Source of the DNA: Pseudomonas nabeulensis | GTDB taxonomy: Bacteria; Pseudomonadota; Gammaproteobacteria; Pseudomonadales; Pseudomonadaceae | Direction: 5' to 3' | Length of the DNA: 35,606 bases | Assembly: GCF_004682045.1 (NCBI RefSeq) | Contig: NZ_QUZT01000069.1 | Coordinates: 1-35,606, forward strand | Part shown: in pieces, positions 24,467-32,701 of the stretch | Layout of the letters: each line of letters opens with the position of its first letter | How positions within the stretch are numbered: the stretch's first letter is position 1 | Position numbers and translations under genes: made by a program | The notes under the pieces: model-generated | What the model was told of the DNA's origin: nothing | The model's database searches: none | Seen by the model: only the letters and a program-made list of their open reading frames with translations

Positions 24467-25264
24467 TTGAACGAGATGTCGGAGAACCCCAGCGAAAAGC
24501 GCGCGGGCACCATTCAATCGGTGTCGATTGCCGCACGGTTCCTCAACGTCCTGGCCAATGCCGAGGGCGAATTGAGCCTGGGCGAAGTGGCCCGGCGTGC
24601 CGACAGCGGCGCGTCATCGGCGCACCGCTATTTGCAGAGCCTGGTGAAAGAAGGCCTGGCCCGCCAGGATCCCGCCACGGGTCTCTACGACCTGGGGCCC
24701 GCAGCCCTGAGTATCGGCATTGCCGCCCTCAAGCGTGTGGACGCCGTGGACATCGCCGCCGCCCACATGAAGGCCTTGGCCCAGCGCCATGCGGCCAGCG
24801 GCGGCGTGGCGATCTGGACCCCGCGCGGCCCGACGCTGGTGCGTTGGTATCGCAGCGCGTATTTCTCGATCAACCCGTTGGCACTGGGCGATATCCTGCC
24901 CATCGACAATACCGCTTGCGGCCTGATCTTCCAGGCCTTCCTGCCCAAGGCCACCATCGCTGCCGCACGCAAACAACAGCCGGCGCACTTTCGCGGCAGT
25001 CCGCCCAGCGAGGCGCGGCTGGCCGAAGTGCGTGCGCAGTATTGGGCCGAGATGACCAGTCACTTGTTGTCCAACGTCACCGGGCAGGCCGCGCCAGTGT
25101 TCGATGCGCAGCAGGAAATCGTGTGCGTGATGACTACCGTCACCGACCTCGGCCAGTTGCAGTCGCCCGAGGATCGCCTGGCACTCTACGACGAAGCCGC
25201 CCAGGCCAACCTCAGCACTGGCGGGCAGGGGCTTGACCCTACGCGCCGGCCACCCTTGGGCTGA
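24467..25264 (+). CDS. IclR-family transcriptional regulator
   Basis: 265 residues. Residues about 15-75 are an IclR winged helix-turn-helix (IQSVSIAARFLNVLANAEGELSLGEVARRAD, ends shown; then SSAHRYLQSLVKEGLAR). Residues about 85-250 are the IclR effector domain (LKALAQRHAASGGVAIWT, LPIDNTACGLIFQAFLP). The start is TTG at 24467 with AAGGAG nine bases away; the ATG three codons on is 18 bases from that site. It diverges from the receptor/monooxygenase unit. Its 3' end overlaps the 3' end of fepC by 26 bases on the opposite strand. IclR proteins mostly control catabolism of small acids and aromatics, so its ligand here may be a chelator fragment; that is inference. Confidence 0.92.
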   Translation: MNEMSENPSEKRAGTIQSVSIAARFLNVLANAEGELSLGEVARRADSGASSAHRYLQSLVKEGLARQDPATGLYDLGPAALSIGIAALKRVDAVDIAAAHMKALAQRHAASGGVAIWTPRGPTLVRWYRSAYFSINPLALGDILPIDNTACGLIFQAFLPKATIAAARKQQPAHFRGSPPSEARLAEVRAQYWAEMTSHLLSNVTGQAAPVFDAQQEIVCVMTTVTDLGQLQSPEDRLALYDEAAQANLSTGGQGLDPTRRPPLG

Positions 25265-26036
25265 CACCGCGCGGCACCAGCATCGGCGTGCCGCTGACCG
25301 GATCGGCCATGATCAATGCATCGATACCGAACACGGCGTCTACCAGGTGTTCGGTGAATACCTCGGCGGGCGCACCGGCGGCGATGATGGCGCCGTCCTT
25401 CATCGCCACCAGATGGCTGGCGTAACGGCAGGCCTGGTTGAGGTCGTGCAGTACCGCAACGATGGTGCGGCCCTGGCGATTAAGCTCGGCGAGCAACTCC
25501 ATCAACTCGATTTGATGGGCGATATCGAGGAAGGTGGTCGGCTCGTCCAGCAACAACAACGGCGTTTCCTGCGCCAACACCATGGCGATCCACACGCGCT
25601 GGCGTTGACCGCCGGACAAGCCATCCACTGGACGATCCGCCAACTCCTGCAAGCCGGTGGCCGCCAATGCTGCGTCTACCGCCGACTCATCCGCCGCCGA
25701 CCATTGACGCAACCAGCCTTGATGAGGGAAACGCCCACGCGCCACCAACTCTGCGACCTTGATGCCTTCCGGTGCCTGGGCGCTCTGTGCCAGCAGGCCG
25801 AGACGGCGCGCCACGGCTTTGCTCGGTAGCTGATGGATGACATTGCCATCGAGTATTACCTGGCCTTGGGTCGGCACCAACAAACGGGCGAGGGCGGCGA
25901 GCAGGGTGGATTTACCACAGGCATTGGGCCCCACAATGACCGTGAACGAACCGTCGGGGATGGCGAGAGACAGCGCCTGGGACACGGTGCGCTGGCCATG
26001 GCGCAGGGTGATTTGATCGGCATGCAGAGGTGACAT
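25239..26036 (-). CDS. fepC: Siderophore ABC transporter ATPase, FepC-like
   Basis: 265 residues. Walker A GPNACGKST at 36-44, signature LSGGQ at 140-144, Walker B LLLLDEPT ending at 167 and the switch histidine in AVLHDLNQACRY. These and the overall sequence are those of the FecE/FepC/FhuC group that powers FecCD-type permeases. It is transcribed away from fepBDG, from a 107-base shared region holding a Fur box, and converges on iclR with a 26-base overlap at the 3' ends. AGGA lies seven bases before ATG 26036. A two-sided layout of one ABC system is uncommon but occurs in fep loci. Confidence 0.92.
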   Translation of the reverse strand: MSPLHADQITLRHGQRTVSQALSLAIPDGSFTVIVGPNACGKSTLLAALARLLVPTQGQVILDGNVIHQLPSKAVARRLGLLAQSAQAPEGIKVAELVARGRFPHQGWLRQWSAADESAVDAALAATGLQELADRPVDGLSGGQRQRVWIAMVLAQETPLLLLDEPTTFLDIAHQIELMELLAELNRQGRTIVAVLHDLNQACRYASHLVAMKDGAIIAAGAPAEVFTEHLVDAVFGIDALIMADPVSGTPMLVPRGVSPRVAGA

Positions 26037-26063
26037 GAATAGTCCTGGGCAAGATATTTCGTG

Positions 26064-26073
26064 GAATGCATTC
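26064..26073. promoter_or_regulatory. Palindrome in the fepC/fepB promoter region
   Basis: GAATGCATTC is a perfect ten-base palindrome; with flanks GT and AC and one unpaired base on each side it extends to 26061-26076. It lies close to the fepC start and may be an additional operator. Confidence 0.35.
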
Positions 26074-26095
26074 TACATGATGGAATTGCTTTATC

Positions 26096-26114
26096 GATAA
26101 GGATTATCATCTGG
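26096..26114. promoter_or_regulatory. Fur box between fepC and fepBDG
   Basis: gataaggattatcatctgg matches the 19-base Fur consensus at 13 positions, including GATAA and ATCAT. It lies 60 bases from the fepC start and 30 bases from the fepB start, so Fur could repress both directions. Confidence 0.75.
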
Positions 26115-26143
26115 CGCTTTCCTGTCACGTACCGAGTGCCTAC

Positions 26144-27034
26144 ATGACGTTTTATCGTTCGCTGTTTTTTACGTGCGCCCTCGGCGCTCATTGCCTGGTG
26201 GCGCAGGGCGCCGAACTGCAACGCATCGTCTCTACGAGCCCAAGCGTCACTGGCATTCTGCTAGCGATCAATGCACCGGTGGTCGCCAGCGCGGCAGCGA
26301 CGCCCAGTCGGTTGACCGACAGCAAAGGCTTTTTCACCCAATGGGCAAGTGTGGCCGATTCCCGTGGCGTGCAGCCGCTGTACCACAACCTGCAATTTGA
26401 CCTGGAGGCAACCATCGCCGCCGAGCCCGACCTTGTGGTGGTGTCCGCCACCGGCGCTGATAGCGTTGCGCCGCACAAAAGTGAACTGCAAGCCCAGCAA
26501 CTACCGGTGATGGTGGTGGATTATTCGACCCACAGCTGGCAGGAAATCGCCACTGAACTCGGCGCCCGTAGCGGGCACTCCGTAGGTGCCAAGGAGGCTA
26601 TCGAGCGTTTTGATGCCCATGTGCGCGAGGTGGCAGGCAAACTGGCCAGTCCCGCTGGCAAGGCGAGTGTGGTGGGTTACAACCTGGGGGGCAGTTACTC
26701 CATCGGTCGCACCAGCAGCGCCCAGGGGCGGTTGCTCCAGGCCTTGGGTTTCCAGGTACAGGAATTGCCGGAAGCGTTGGTCGGGCAAGTCACCCGCAGT
26801 TCGGACTTCCAATTTATCTCCCGGGAAAACCTGCCCGCCGCGATCACTGGCGACAGCGTGTTCCTGCTCAGCGCCACCGCCAGTGACATGCAGGCTTTTC
26901 TCGCCGATCCGGTGCTGGCCAATCTGCCTGCCGTGCGCAATAAGCGCGTGTATCCATTGGGCCCCAGCTCGTTCCGTATCGACTACTACTCGGGCTGGCA
27001 GATGGCCGATACCGTGGCGAGCGAATACCGGTGA
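26144..27034 (+). CDS. fepB: Periplasmic ferric-siderophore binding protein, FepB-like
   Basis: 296 residues with a signal peptide (about 1-22, ending LVAQGA). The blocks RIVSTSPSVTGILLAINAPVVAS, LTDSKGFFTQWASVA and NKRVYPLGPSSFRIDYYSGWQ match E. coli FepB as I remember it more closely than FecB, FhuD or BtuF. This suggests a catecholate siderophore ligand. It would hand the ferric chelate to FepD/FepG. The mature N-terminus is shorter than in E. coli FepB. ATG at 26144 is used; the ribosome site GAGTG is weak. Its TGA overlaps the fepD GTG, so fepB-fepD-fepG form an operon. Confidence 0.9.
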   Translation: MTFYRSLFFTCALGAHCLVAQGAELQRIVSTSPSVTGILLAINAPVVASAAATPSRLTDSKGFFTQWASVADSRGVQPLYHNLQFDLEATIAAEPDLVVVSATGADSVAPHKSELQAQQLPVMVVDYSTHSWQEIATELGARSGHSVGAKEAIERFDAHVREVAGKLASPAGKASVVGYNLGGSYSIGRTSSAQGRLLQALGFQVQELPEALVGQVTRSSDFQFISRENLPAAITGDSVFLLSATASDMQAFLADPVLANLPAVRNKRVYPLGPSSFRIDYYSGWQMADTVASEYR

Positions 27035-28011
27035 GTCGTCTCGCGCCCGGTGTGTTGTTACTGGGGCTGCTGGTGCTGACCAGCCTGGCGGTAGGCTCTC
27101 GTTCGATTCCATTGGCTACCACTTGGCAAGCGCTGCAAGGCGCCGACCTGCATAGCGATGCGGCGCTGATCGTGCGCCAGTTGCGCTTGCCGCGCACATT
27201 GGTGGCGATACTGGCCGGTGGTGCACTGGGGGTTGCCGGGGCATTGCTGCAAGCATTGGCACGCAACCCGCTTGCCGAGCCCGGACTCTTGGGCGTCAAC
27301 GGCGGCGCCGCGCTGGCGGTGATGGCTGGCGTGGTGTTGCTGGGCCTGAACACGGCGCAGCAGTACATGCTGTGCGCCTTTGCCGGTGCCGGGTTGGCGG
27401 CGTTGACCGTGTGCCTGTTGGGCCAGGCCAGCCGCGCCGAGCCCCTGCGACTGGTGCTGGCCGGGGCGGGCTTATCGATGTTGTTGGCTTCTCTCACCGG
27501 TATCCTGGTGTTCAACACTCCGCCCGAAATTTTTGATCACTTCCGCTTGTGGGCCGCCGGCTCGCTGGCCAGCAGTGGCCTGGCCGGGCTGGGTGCGCCC
27601 GCGTTGGCGATTGGCATTGGCATGGCCGTGGCACTGTTGATCGCACCGTCGCTGAATGCGCTGGCCTTGGGGCGGGAAGTGGGCGCTGCGCTGGGCGCCA
27701 ACCTCAAGGGCATCTGGCTCGCGGCGTTGGCCGCCATTGTGTTATTGGCGGGCGCAGCTACCGCATTGGCAGGGCCGATTGCGTTTGTTGGCTTGGTTGC
27801 GCCGCATATTGCGCGCTGGGTGGGTGGGCCGGATCAACGTGCGGTATTGCCACGTGCCGCGCTGCTGGGGGCCGTGTTGCTGCTGGCAGCGGATGTGATC
27901 GGGCGGGTCGTGGCCGCTCCGGAAGAAATCGCCGCCGGGGTGATCACGCTGTTATTGGGTGGCCCGTGTTTCATCCTGTTGGTGGCGCGCTTGCGCCCGT
28001 TGCAAGCATGA
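27031..28011 (+). CDS. fepD: Siderophore ABC transporter permease, FepD-like
   Basis: 326 residues and about nine hydrophobic spans, with the FecCD-family blocks RLPRTLVAILAGGALGVAGALLQ, ARNPLAEPGLLGVNGGA and GPIAFVGLVAPHIARWVGG. It is one half of the heterodimeric inner-membrane channel. Start is GTG at 27031, overlapping the fepB stop as GTGA; the fepG start overlaps its own stop as ATGA. Such overlaps point to coupled translation and fixed stoichiometry of the two permeases. Confidence 0.92.
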   Translation: MSRLAPGVLLLGLLVLTSLAVGSRSIPLATTWQALQGADLHSDAALIVRQLRLPRTLVAILAGGALGVAGALLQALARNPLAEPGLLGVNGGAALAVMAGVVLLGLNTAQQYMLCAFAGAGLAALTVCLLGQASRAEPLRLVLAGAGLSMLLASLTGILVFNTPPEIFDHFRLWAAGSLASSGLAGLGAPALAIGIGMAVALLIAPSLNALALGREVGAALGANLKGIWLAALAAIVLLAGAATALAGPIAFVGLVAPHIARWVGGPDQRAVLPRAALLGAVLLLAADVIGRVVAAPEEIAAGVITLLLGGPCFILLVARLRPLQA

Positions 28012-29024
28012 GCCGCTTACGTGCAGTGCGCCTTGGGCGCTGGTCGGTTCGCGTAGAGCCCAGGGTGTTGCTGGCCTGTGGAGTACTGGCGCTGGTGATG
28101 ATGGTGTTGGGGGGCGTGTTGCTTGCCACCGGTACGTTGGTGATGAAACCCTCCGAGCTATGGACTGCACTGTTCAGCGACCAGGCTGACCCCATCGCCC
28201 GGCGCATCCTCTATCGCATCCGCCTGCCCAGGGTGTTGACCGCCCTGTTGGTCGGCGCCTCGCTGGGACTGGCCGGAGCGTTGTTCCAATCAATCTCGCG
28301 TAACCCGCTGGGTTCGCCGGATGTGATCGGTTTTACGACGGGTGCAGCCAGCGGGGCGATTGTGCAGATCATTCTGTTCGACGCCGGCCCGTTGGCCACG
28401 GCGTTGGCGGCGGTGCTCACCGGTTTGATCACCGCCCTGGTGGTGATGGGCCTGGCACGCGGGCGCGGCAGCCAAGGGCTGGTACTGGTGGGGATTGGCG
28501 TGGGCGCCACGCTGACCGGGTTGAATAATCTGCTACTGGTGAGTGCCAATCTGGACCAGGCGATGTTCGCGCAGATGTGGCTGGCGGGCTCGCTCAATAC
28601 GCGCACTTGGGATCATGTGTTGCCGGCGTTGCTCGGCTTGTTGTTCGCACTGCCGGTGGCACTGCTGCATGCCCGTCGCGCCAGCCTGCTGGAAATGGGC
28701 GAGGCTACCGCTGGCGTGCTGGGGGTGATACCCGGTCGCACTCGCCGTCGTTTGGTACTCGCCGCCGTTGCGCTCACCGCGATTGCCACTGCCGCTGCTG
28801 GCCCGATTGCCTTTATCGCATTGGCCGCACCGCAGTTGTCAAAACGCCTGGCCCGCGCCGAAGGTTTAGGGCTGGTGCCGGCCGCGTTGATGGGGGCGTT
28901 GTTGTTGATGCTGGCGGACCTGGCCAGCCAGCGCCTTGCCGCGTTTGTACACTTGCCGGTGGGTTTGGTGGCAGGGGTGATGGGCGGCGGCTATCTGCTT
29001 TGGCTGTTACTGCGCAAGCAGTAG
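28008..29024 (+). CDS. fepG: Siderophore ABC transporter permease, FepG-like
   Basis: 338 residues, close to E. coli FepG (330). FecCD-family blocks RLPRVLTALLVGASLGLAGALFQ, SRNPLGSPDVIGFTTGAASGA and GPIAFIALAAPQLSKRLA are visible across about nine spans. APQL in place of the APHI of FepD is usual for the FepG partner. ATG at 28008 overlaps the fepD stop; the frame stays open back to 27549 but that part overlaps fepD and is not coding. No poly-T terminator follows; the nested REP element starting 33 bases later may protect or end the transcript. Confidence 0.92.
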   Translation: MSRLRAVRLGRWSVRVEPRVLLACGVLALVMMVLGGVLLATGTLVMKPSELWTALFSDQADPIARRILYRIRLPRVLTALLVGASLGLAGALFQSISRNPLGSPDVIGFTTGAASGAIVQIILFDAGPLATALAAVLTGLITALVVMGLARGRGSQGLVLVGIGVGATLTGLNNLLLVSANLDQAMFAQMWLAGSLNTRTWDHVLPALLGLLFALPVALLHARRASLLEMGEATAGVLGVIPGRTRRRLVLAAVALTAIATAAAGPIAFIALAAPQLSKRLARAEGLGLVPAALMGALLLMLADLASQRLAAFVHLPVGLVAGVMGGGYLLWLLLRKQ

Positions 29025-29056
29025 AACGCGCTAGTTCTCCAGCGCAATAGGCCAAA

Positions 29057-29260
29057 ATGTGGGAGGGGCAAGCCCCACTGCCAGTCAGTTAAGGCGAACA
29101 CTGTACTTGTGGCGAGGGAGCTTGCTCCCGCTGGGCCGCGTAGCGGCCCCAAAGATGGGACTGCTGCGCAGTCCAGCGGGAGCAAGCTCCCTCGCCACAG
29201 GTTACTTTTACACTTGCGACGTCTTGACTGACTGGCAGTGAGGCTTGCCCCCTCCCACAT
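29057..29260. repeat. Nested palindromic REP element
   Basis: Two inverted repeats are nested. The outer arms are 29057-29089 and 29227-29260 (starting ATGTGGGAGGGG and ending CCTCCCACAT), which pair with one mismatch and one inserted C. The inner arms are 29108-29134 and 29173-29199, a perfect 27-base inverted repeat carrying GGGAGCTTGCTCCC. The centre has two small hairpins, GGCCGC/GCGGCC-like and GACTGC/GCAGTC. It fills most of the gap between convergent fepG and the RpiR gene. The outer and inner arms resemble two different pseudomonad REP types. Confidence 0.85.
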
Positions 29261-29284
29261 AAGCCCGCGGCACATTTTTGATCG

Positions 29285-30190
29285 TCACAACGACGCATTG
29301 AGCTCATCGATCAGCGTTTCGCGATACTTCAACGCCGAGATCGCCTGCTCCCCCAGCCTCCCGGCCACCGCACTCAACAACCCCTGCGCCAACAGCATGA
29401 ATGCGCACATGCTATTGCTGAAAAACAGGCTGTGGTTGGGCACGTAAAAGCTGTGCAACGCCACCTTGGCCAGTGGCGAGCTGGCGGAGTCGGTCAGTGC
29501 AATCACCTTGATCCCGTGGCGGGCGGCGACCTCTGCGGTGGCGAGGACGCTGGGGGTGTAGGGGAAACAACTGGACACCACCAGCACATCGTCCTGTTCC
29601 AGTTGTGCCAGGGCATCCGCTACGCCCTGGCGGCTGGAGTCGAGGGCTGATACGTCCGGGCGCAACATGCCCAGGCCGTAGGACATGAACAAGGCCAGCG
29701 AATTGAACTGGCGCATGCCATGAATCCGCACCCGCCGCGCACTGGCCAGCAGCTCGACTGTCTGCACAAACTCATCGGGGTCGACCTGTTCGATCATGCT
29801 GGCGATGTTGGCGCTTTCCTGACGGCCCAGGCGTGTCAGTTGATGGAGGGTGTCCTTGTCCTCGCTGTTGACCACCAGCCGTGAAGCCTGGTCGCTGTAG
29901 AAATGCTTGCCTTCGGTAATCTCGCGGCGAAACACGTCCTGCAACTTGCTGAAGCCACCGTAGCCCAGGCGTTGCGCCAGGCGTGACAGAGTCGAGGCGT
30001 TTACGTCCAGTTGCTCCGCCAGCTCGCTGATGGACGAAACCGCCGTGCGTTGCGGCGATTCGATCAGCGCCATCAGCACGCGCCTGGAGCTGCTGCCCAG
30101 CGCGATATCGACGTCGCGCCGCTCGATGGCCGCGAGCAATTGCTTGAGGCCGTCCAGCGTGTCGGGAAGTGCAGTCACAGCTTTAGTCAT
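29285..30190 (-). CDS. RpiR/MurR-family regulator (HTH plus SIS domain)
   Basis: 301 residues. Residues about 10-90 are an HTH_6 domain (SISELAEQLDVNASTLSRLAQRLGYGGFSKLQ, ends quoted). Residues about 125-260 are a SIS domain (RVRIHGMRQFNSLALFMSYGL, then VLVVSSCFPYTPSVLATAEVA and VIALTDSASSPLA). SIS domains normally bind phosphosugars, but RpiR members next to amino-acid transporters also occur. ATG at 30190 is preferred to TTG at 30193; GGA lies about nine bases upstream. It follows the C45 hydrolase gene by 34 bases and is probably the last gene of the glnHPQ operon, so it may control its own operon and the divergent aminotransferase. Confidence 0.92.
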   Translation of the reverse strand: MTKAVTALPDTLDGLKQLLAAIERRDVDIALGSSSRRVLMALIESPQRTAVSSISELAEQLDVNASTLSRLAQRLGYGGFSKLQDVFRREITEGKHFYSDQASRLVVNSEDKDTLHQLTRLGRQESANIASMIEQVDPDEFVQTVELLASARRVRIHGMRQFNSLALFMSYGLGMLRPDVSALDSSRQGVADALAQLEQDDVLVVSSCFPYTPSVLATAEVAARHGIKVIALTDSASSPLAKVALHSFYVPNHSLFFSNSMCAFMLLAQGLLSAVAGRLGEQAISALKYRETLIDELNASL

Positions 30191-30224
30191 CAACGGTATC
30201 CATGAGTGGTTGAGCGCCGCACCC

Positions 30225-31286
30225 TTATCGACCGGAACAGGCGTCGATCAATGAGCGGTGGACCACGCCTTCGGCATCGGCCTGGTCGGTGATCGGCTGC
30301 GTATAGATGCGCCACTCTACAGTGTTGGCGCTGATCAGAAAAACGCCGGTCGCCAGGGTGTTTTCATCATCCGGATCATCCGCGGCACAACGGTAGATCG
30401 GCAGGTCACCGCCCGAGGTGTCGCGCAGGATACTCAACGCCCCCAGCGCATCCAACACACCGGTCACCTGTTGCAGGCGCTGATCGACACAGCGTTGCCT
30501 GGCGCCCGAACTGTCGGTGATCCGTTGTTCAACCGGGCTCAACGCCAGCGACACCAAGTGGTTCGAATGCCCGGCCGGCCATTGCACTTCACTGACATTG
30601 CTGCCCTCGGCGCAGGCCTCGACACTCACCACCCGTGCGCTGCCTACTTGGCCAAAGGTGTGGTGAAACGCCCCGGCGCGGTCCTTGCGGGTCACGACAC
30701 GAATCGCTTCGTCCACACACGCGGCATCCAGGGTGGCGCGTGCCAGGATCTGTCGTGGCACGCCGACGGGGATTTGGGTTGGGCGGATGTTATTCACGGT
30801 CGCCACCAGCCCACGCTCATTCACCGCCAGGGTGTGCCCCGGCAACGAGCCGGGGTAGACGAAACTGGTGAAGGCCAGGCCCGCTTCGGGTGTGGCATGC
30901 AGCAGTGCGCAGTACCCGCGCAACTGCGGAAAGCCGTCTTCGTTATGCGCGATCAACGTACCGCCCGCGGTAGGCCCGAACACCGTGGTGCAACCGTCCA
31001 CACTCTGCGCGTGCACATAGTCACCCCGACAGTTCCACATAAACACTTCATCAATGGGTAGTTCCAAACCATCGGCAAGGCCTTCGAGCTCCTGCCAATA
31101 ACGCGGGAATTCAGTCTGCACCTGATGGCGCATCTGCAAGGCTTTGGGCGTGTGGGCCTGCGCGGCGAGGAATTGCCACAGTGCAAGTGGGCGCAAGTGC
31201 TGCAGCACCGCAGCGCGCCCGAACACGCCGAGCCCGTGGCCGATGGCGTAGGCGCTACCGTCAAGATGAATAGAAGGCAGTGTCAT
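30225..31286 (-). CDS. C45-type Ntn hydrolase (acyl-CoA:6-APA acyltransferase-like)
   Basis: 353 residues, normal for the family. The predicted nucleophile is Cys99 in VDGCTTVFG, which would be freed by cleavage after Gly98, as in Ntn hydrolases. Other family blocks are EVFMWNCRGDYVHAQ, LIAHNEDGF and LAVNERGLVATVNNIRP. Known members remove or transfer acyl groups on amides (isopenicillin N acyltransferase, related amidases and peptidases). No signal peptide is visible, so action is cytoplasmic, on a substrate already imported. GAGGAG precedes ATG 31286. It begins nine bases after glnQ, in the same operon, which suggests hydrolysis of the amide bond of the imported amino compound. The substrate is unknown. 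Confidence 0.85.
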   Translation of the reverse strand: MTLPSIHLDGSAYAIGHGLGVFGRAAVLQHLRPLALWQFLAAQAHTPKALQMRHQVQTEFPRYWQELEGLADGLELPIDEVFMWNCRGDYVHAQSVDGCTTVFGPTAGGTLIAHNEDGFPQLRGYCALLHATPEAGLAFTSFVYPGSLPGHTLAVNERGLVATVNNIRPTQIPVGVPRQILARATLDAACVDEAIRVVTRKDRAGAFHHTFGQVGSARVVSVEACAEGSNVSEVQWPAGHSNHLVSLALSPVEQRITDSSGARQRCVDQRLQQVTGVLDALGALSILRDTSGGDLPIYRCAADDPDDENTLATGVFLISANTVEWRIYTQPITDQADAEGVVHRSLIDACSGR

Positions 31287-31295
31287 TGCGTCTCC

Positions 31296-32018
31296 TCACG
31301 ACACGTGTTGCAGGAATTCCCGCAGGCGCGGGCTGGGTGGGTTCGCGATCAGCTCGGCGGGGGCGCCGTCTTCGGCAATGCGGCCTTTGTCGATAAAGAT
31401 CAGCCGCGTGGCGACCTTGCGTGCAAAGTCCACTTCGTGGGTGACGATCACCATGGTCATGCCTTCATCGGCCAATGACTTCATCACGGTCAGCACCTCG
31501 TGGCGCAGCTCCGGGTCCAGGGCCGAGGTCGGCTCGTCAAACAACATAAGCTTGGGCTTGACCGCCAGCGCCCGGGCAATCGCCACGCGCTGTTGCTGGC
31601 CACCGGAGAGTTCGGACGGGTAATGGTTGGCCCGCTCGGCCAGGCCGACCTTGGCCAGCAGTTCGGCGGCCAGTTGCTCGGCTTCCTGGCGACTGGCACC
31701 GCGTACCCGCACCGGGCCAAAGGCAACGTTCTGCAACGCGGTCATCTGCGGGAACAGGTGAAACTGTTGGAACACCATGCCGGCTTCCTGGCGGATCAGG
31801 CGCTCGTCGACCTTGGGGTTATTCACCTCCAGGCCATCGACCATCAGCTGGCCGCCGCTGATCTCTTCCAGTTTGTTGATGCAGCGCAGCAGCGTCGATT
31901 TGCCCGAACCCGAAGGGCCGATGATTACCACCACTTCGCCGCTGGCGATGTTGAGGTTGATGTCATGCAGCACCTGGGTACTGCCGAAGTGCTTGGAGAC
32001 ACCTTTGAATTCGATCAT
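31296..32018 (-). CDS. glnQ: Polar amino acid ABC transporter ATPase, GlnQ-like
   Basis: 240 residues, the E. coli GlnQ length. Walker A GPSGSGKST at 34-42, ELSGGQQQRVAIARALAVKPK with the signature, then LMLFDEPTSALDPELRHEV and the switch histidine in VTHEV. The sequence follows E. coli GlnQ very closely to the C-terminal REFLQHVS. ATG at 32018 overlaps the glnP stop as ATGA; the open frame to 32213 overlaps glnP and is not used. It powers import through GlnP. Given the neighbours, the substrate may differ from glutamine. Confidence 0.93.
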   Translation of the reverse strand: MIEFKGVSKHFGSTQVLHDINLNIASGEVVVIIGPSGSGKSTLLRCINKLEEISGGQLMVDGLEVNNPKVDERLIRQEAGMVFQQFHLFPQMTALQNVAFGPVRVRGASRQEAEQLAAELLAKVGLAERANHYPSELSGGQQQRVAIARALAVKPKLMLFDEPTSALDPELRHEVLTVMKSLADEGMTMVIVTHEVDFARKVATRLIFIDKGRIAEDGAPAELIANPPSPRLREFLQHVS

Positions 32019-32671
32019 AGGATTTTCAACCTCGATTCCATGCGCCGCAGTGCGTAGCTCAGCACCAGGGTAATGATCAGATAGATGACGGCGACCGCAG
32101 ACCAGATCTCCATCGCACGGAAGTTGCCGGCAATCACTTCCTGGCCCTGGCGGGTCAGCTCGGCGACACCGATCACGATAAACAGCGAGGTGTCCTTGAT
32201 GCTGACAATCCACTGGTTGCCCAGCGCCGGGATCATGCGGCGGAACGCCAGGGGCGCGATGACGTAGCGCAGGGTGTCGCGCTTGGACAAGCCCAGCGCC
32301 AGCCCGGCTTCACGAAAGCCCCGGTTGATCGACAGCACCGCGCCACGGGTGATCTCGGCGATATACGCGCCGGAGTTGAGCATGATGGTGATCACGGCCG
32401 CGGCGAACGGATCGATGCGCACCGGCACCATCATGGGCAAGGCGAAGTAGATGAACATGACCTGCACCATGATCGGTGTGCCACGGATCAGTTCGATAAA
32501 AACGAGCGCCACACGGCTGCTGATAAAACCGCCGTAGGCGCGGGCAAAGCCCGCGACCACGCCGATCAGGGCGCCACCGAGCAGACCCAGGATCGAAATC
32601 CACAAGGTCAGCTTGGCGCCTTCGAGCAGGACCGGCAGCGCATCCCAAATGGCGCTCCATTGGAAATGCAT
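32015..32671 (-). CDS. glnP: Polar amino acid ABC transporter permease, GlnP-like
   Basis: 218 residues and about five spans, matching E. coli GlnP (219) closely: MHFQWSAIWDALPVLLEGAK at the start, ELIRGTPIMVQVMFIYFALP, and the coupling-helix block EAGLALGLSKRDTLRYVIAP. The C-terminal LSYALRRMESRLKIL also fits. It functions as a homodimer with two GlnQ. It starts 30 bases after glnH and overlaps glnQ by four bases. Confidence 0.93.
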   Translation of the reverse strand: MHFQWSAIWDALPVLLEGAKLTLWISILGLLGGALIGVVAGFARAYGGFISSRVALVFIELIRGTPIMVQVMFIYFALPMMVPVRIDPFAAAVITIMLNSGAYIAEITRGAVLSINRGFREAGLALGLSKRDTLRYVIAPLAFRRMIPALGNQWIVSIKDTSLFIVIGVAELTRQGQEVIAGNFRAMEIWSAVAVIYLIITLVLSYALRRMESRLKIL

Positions 32672-32701
32672 ACTGGATTCTCTATGAGTGAAGGGCAGGG
32701 G

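Noticed and set aside
29023..29038. AGAAC/GTTCT hairpin at the fepG stop as a terminator
   Set aside because: Only a five-base stem, with no T-run after it.
29057..29260. CRISPR-like repeats
   Set aside because: The repeats are inverted REP hairpins, not evenly spaced direct repeats with unique spacers, and no cas gene is present.
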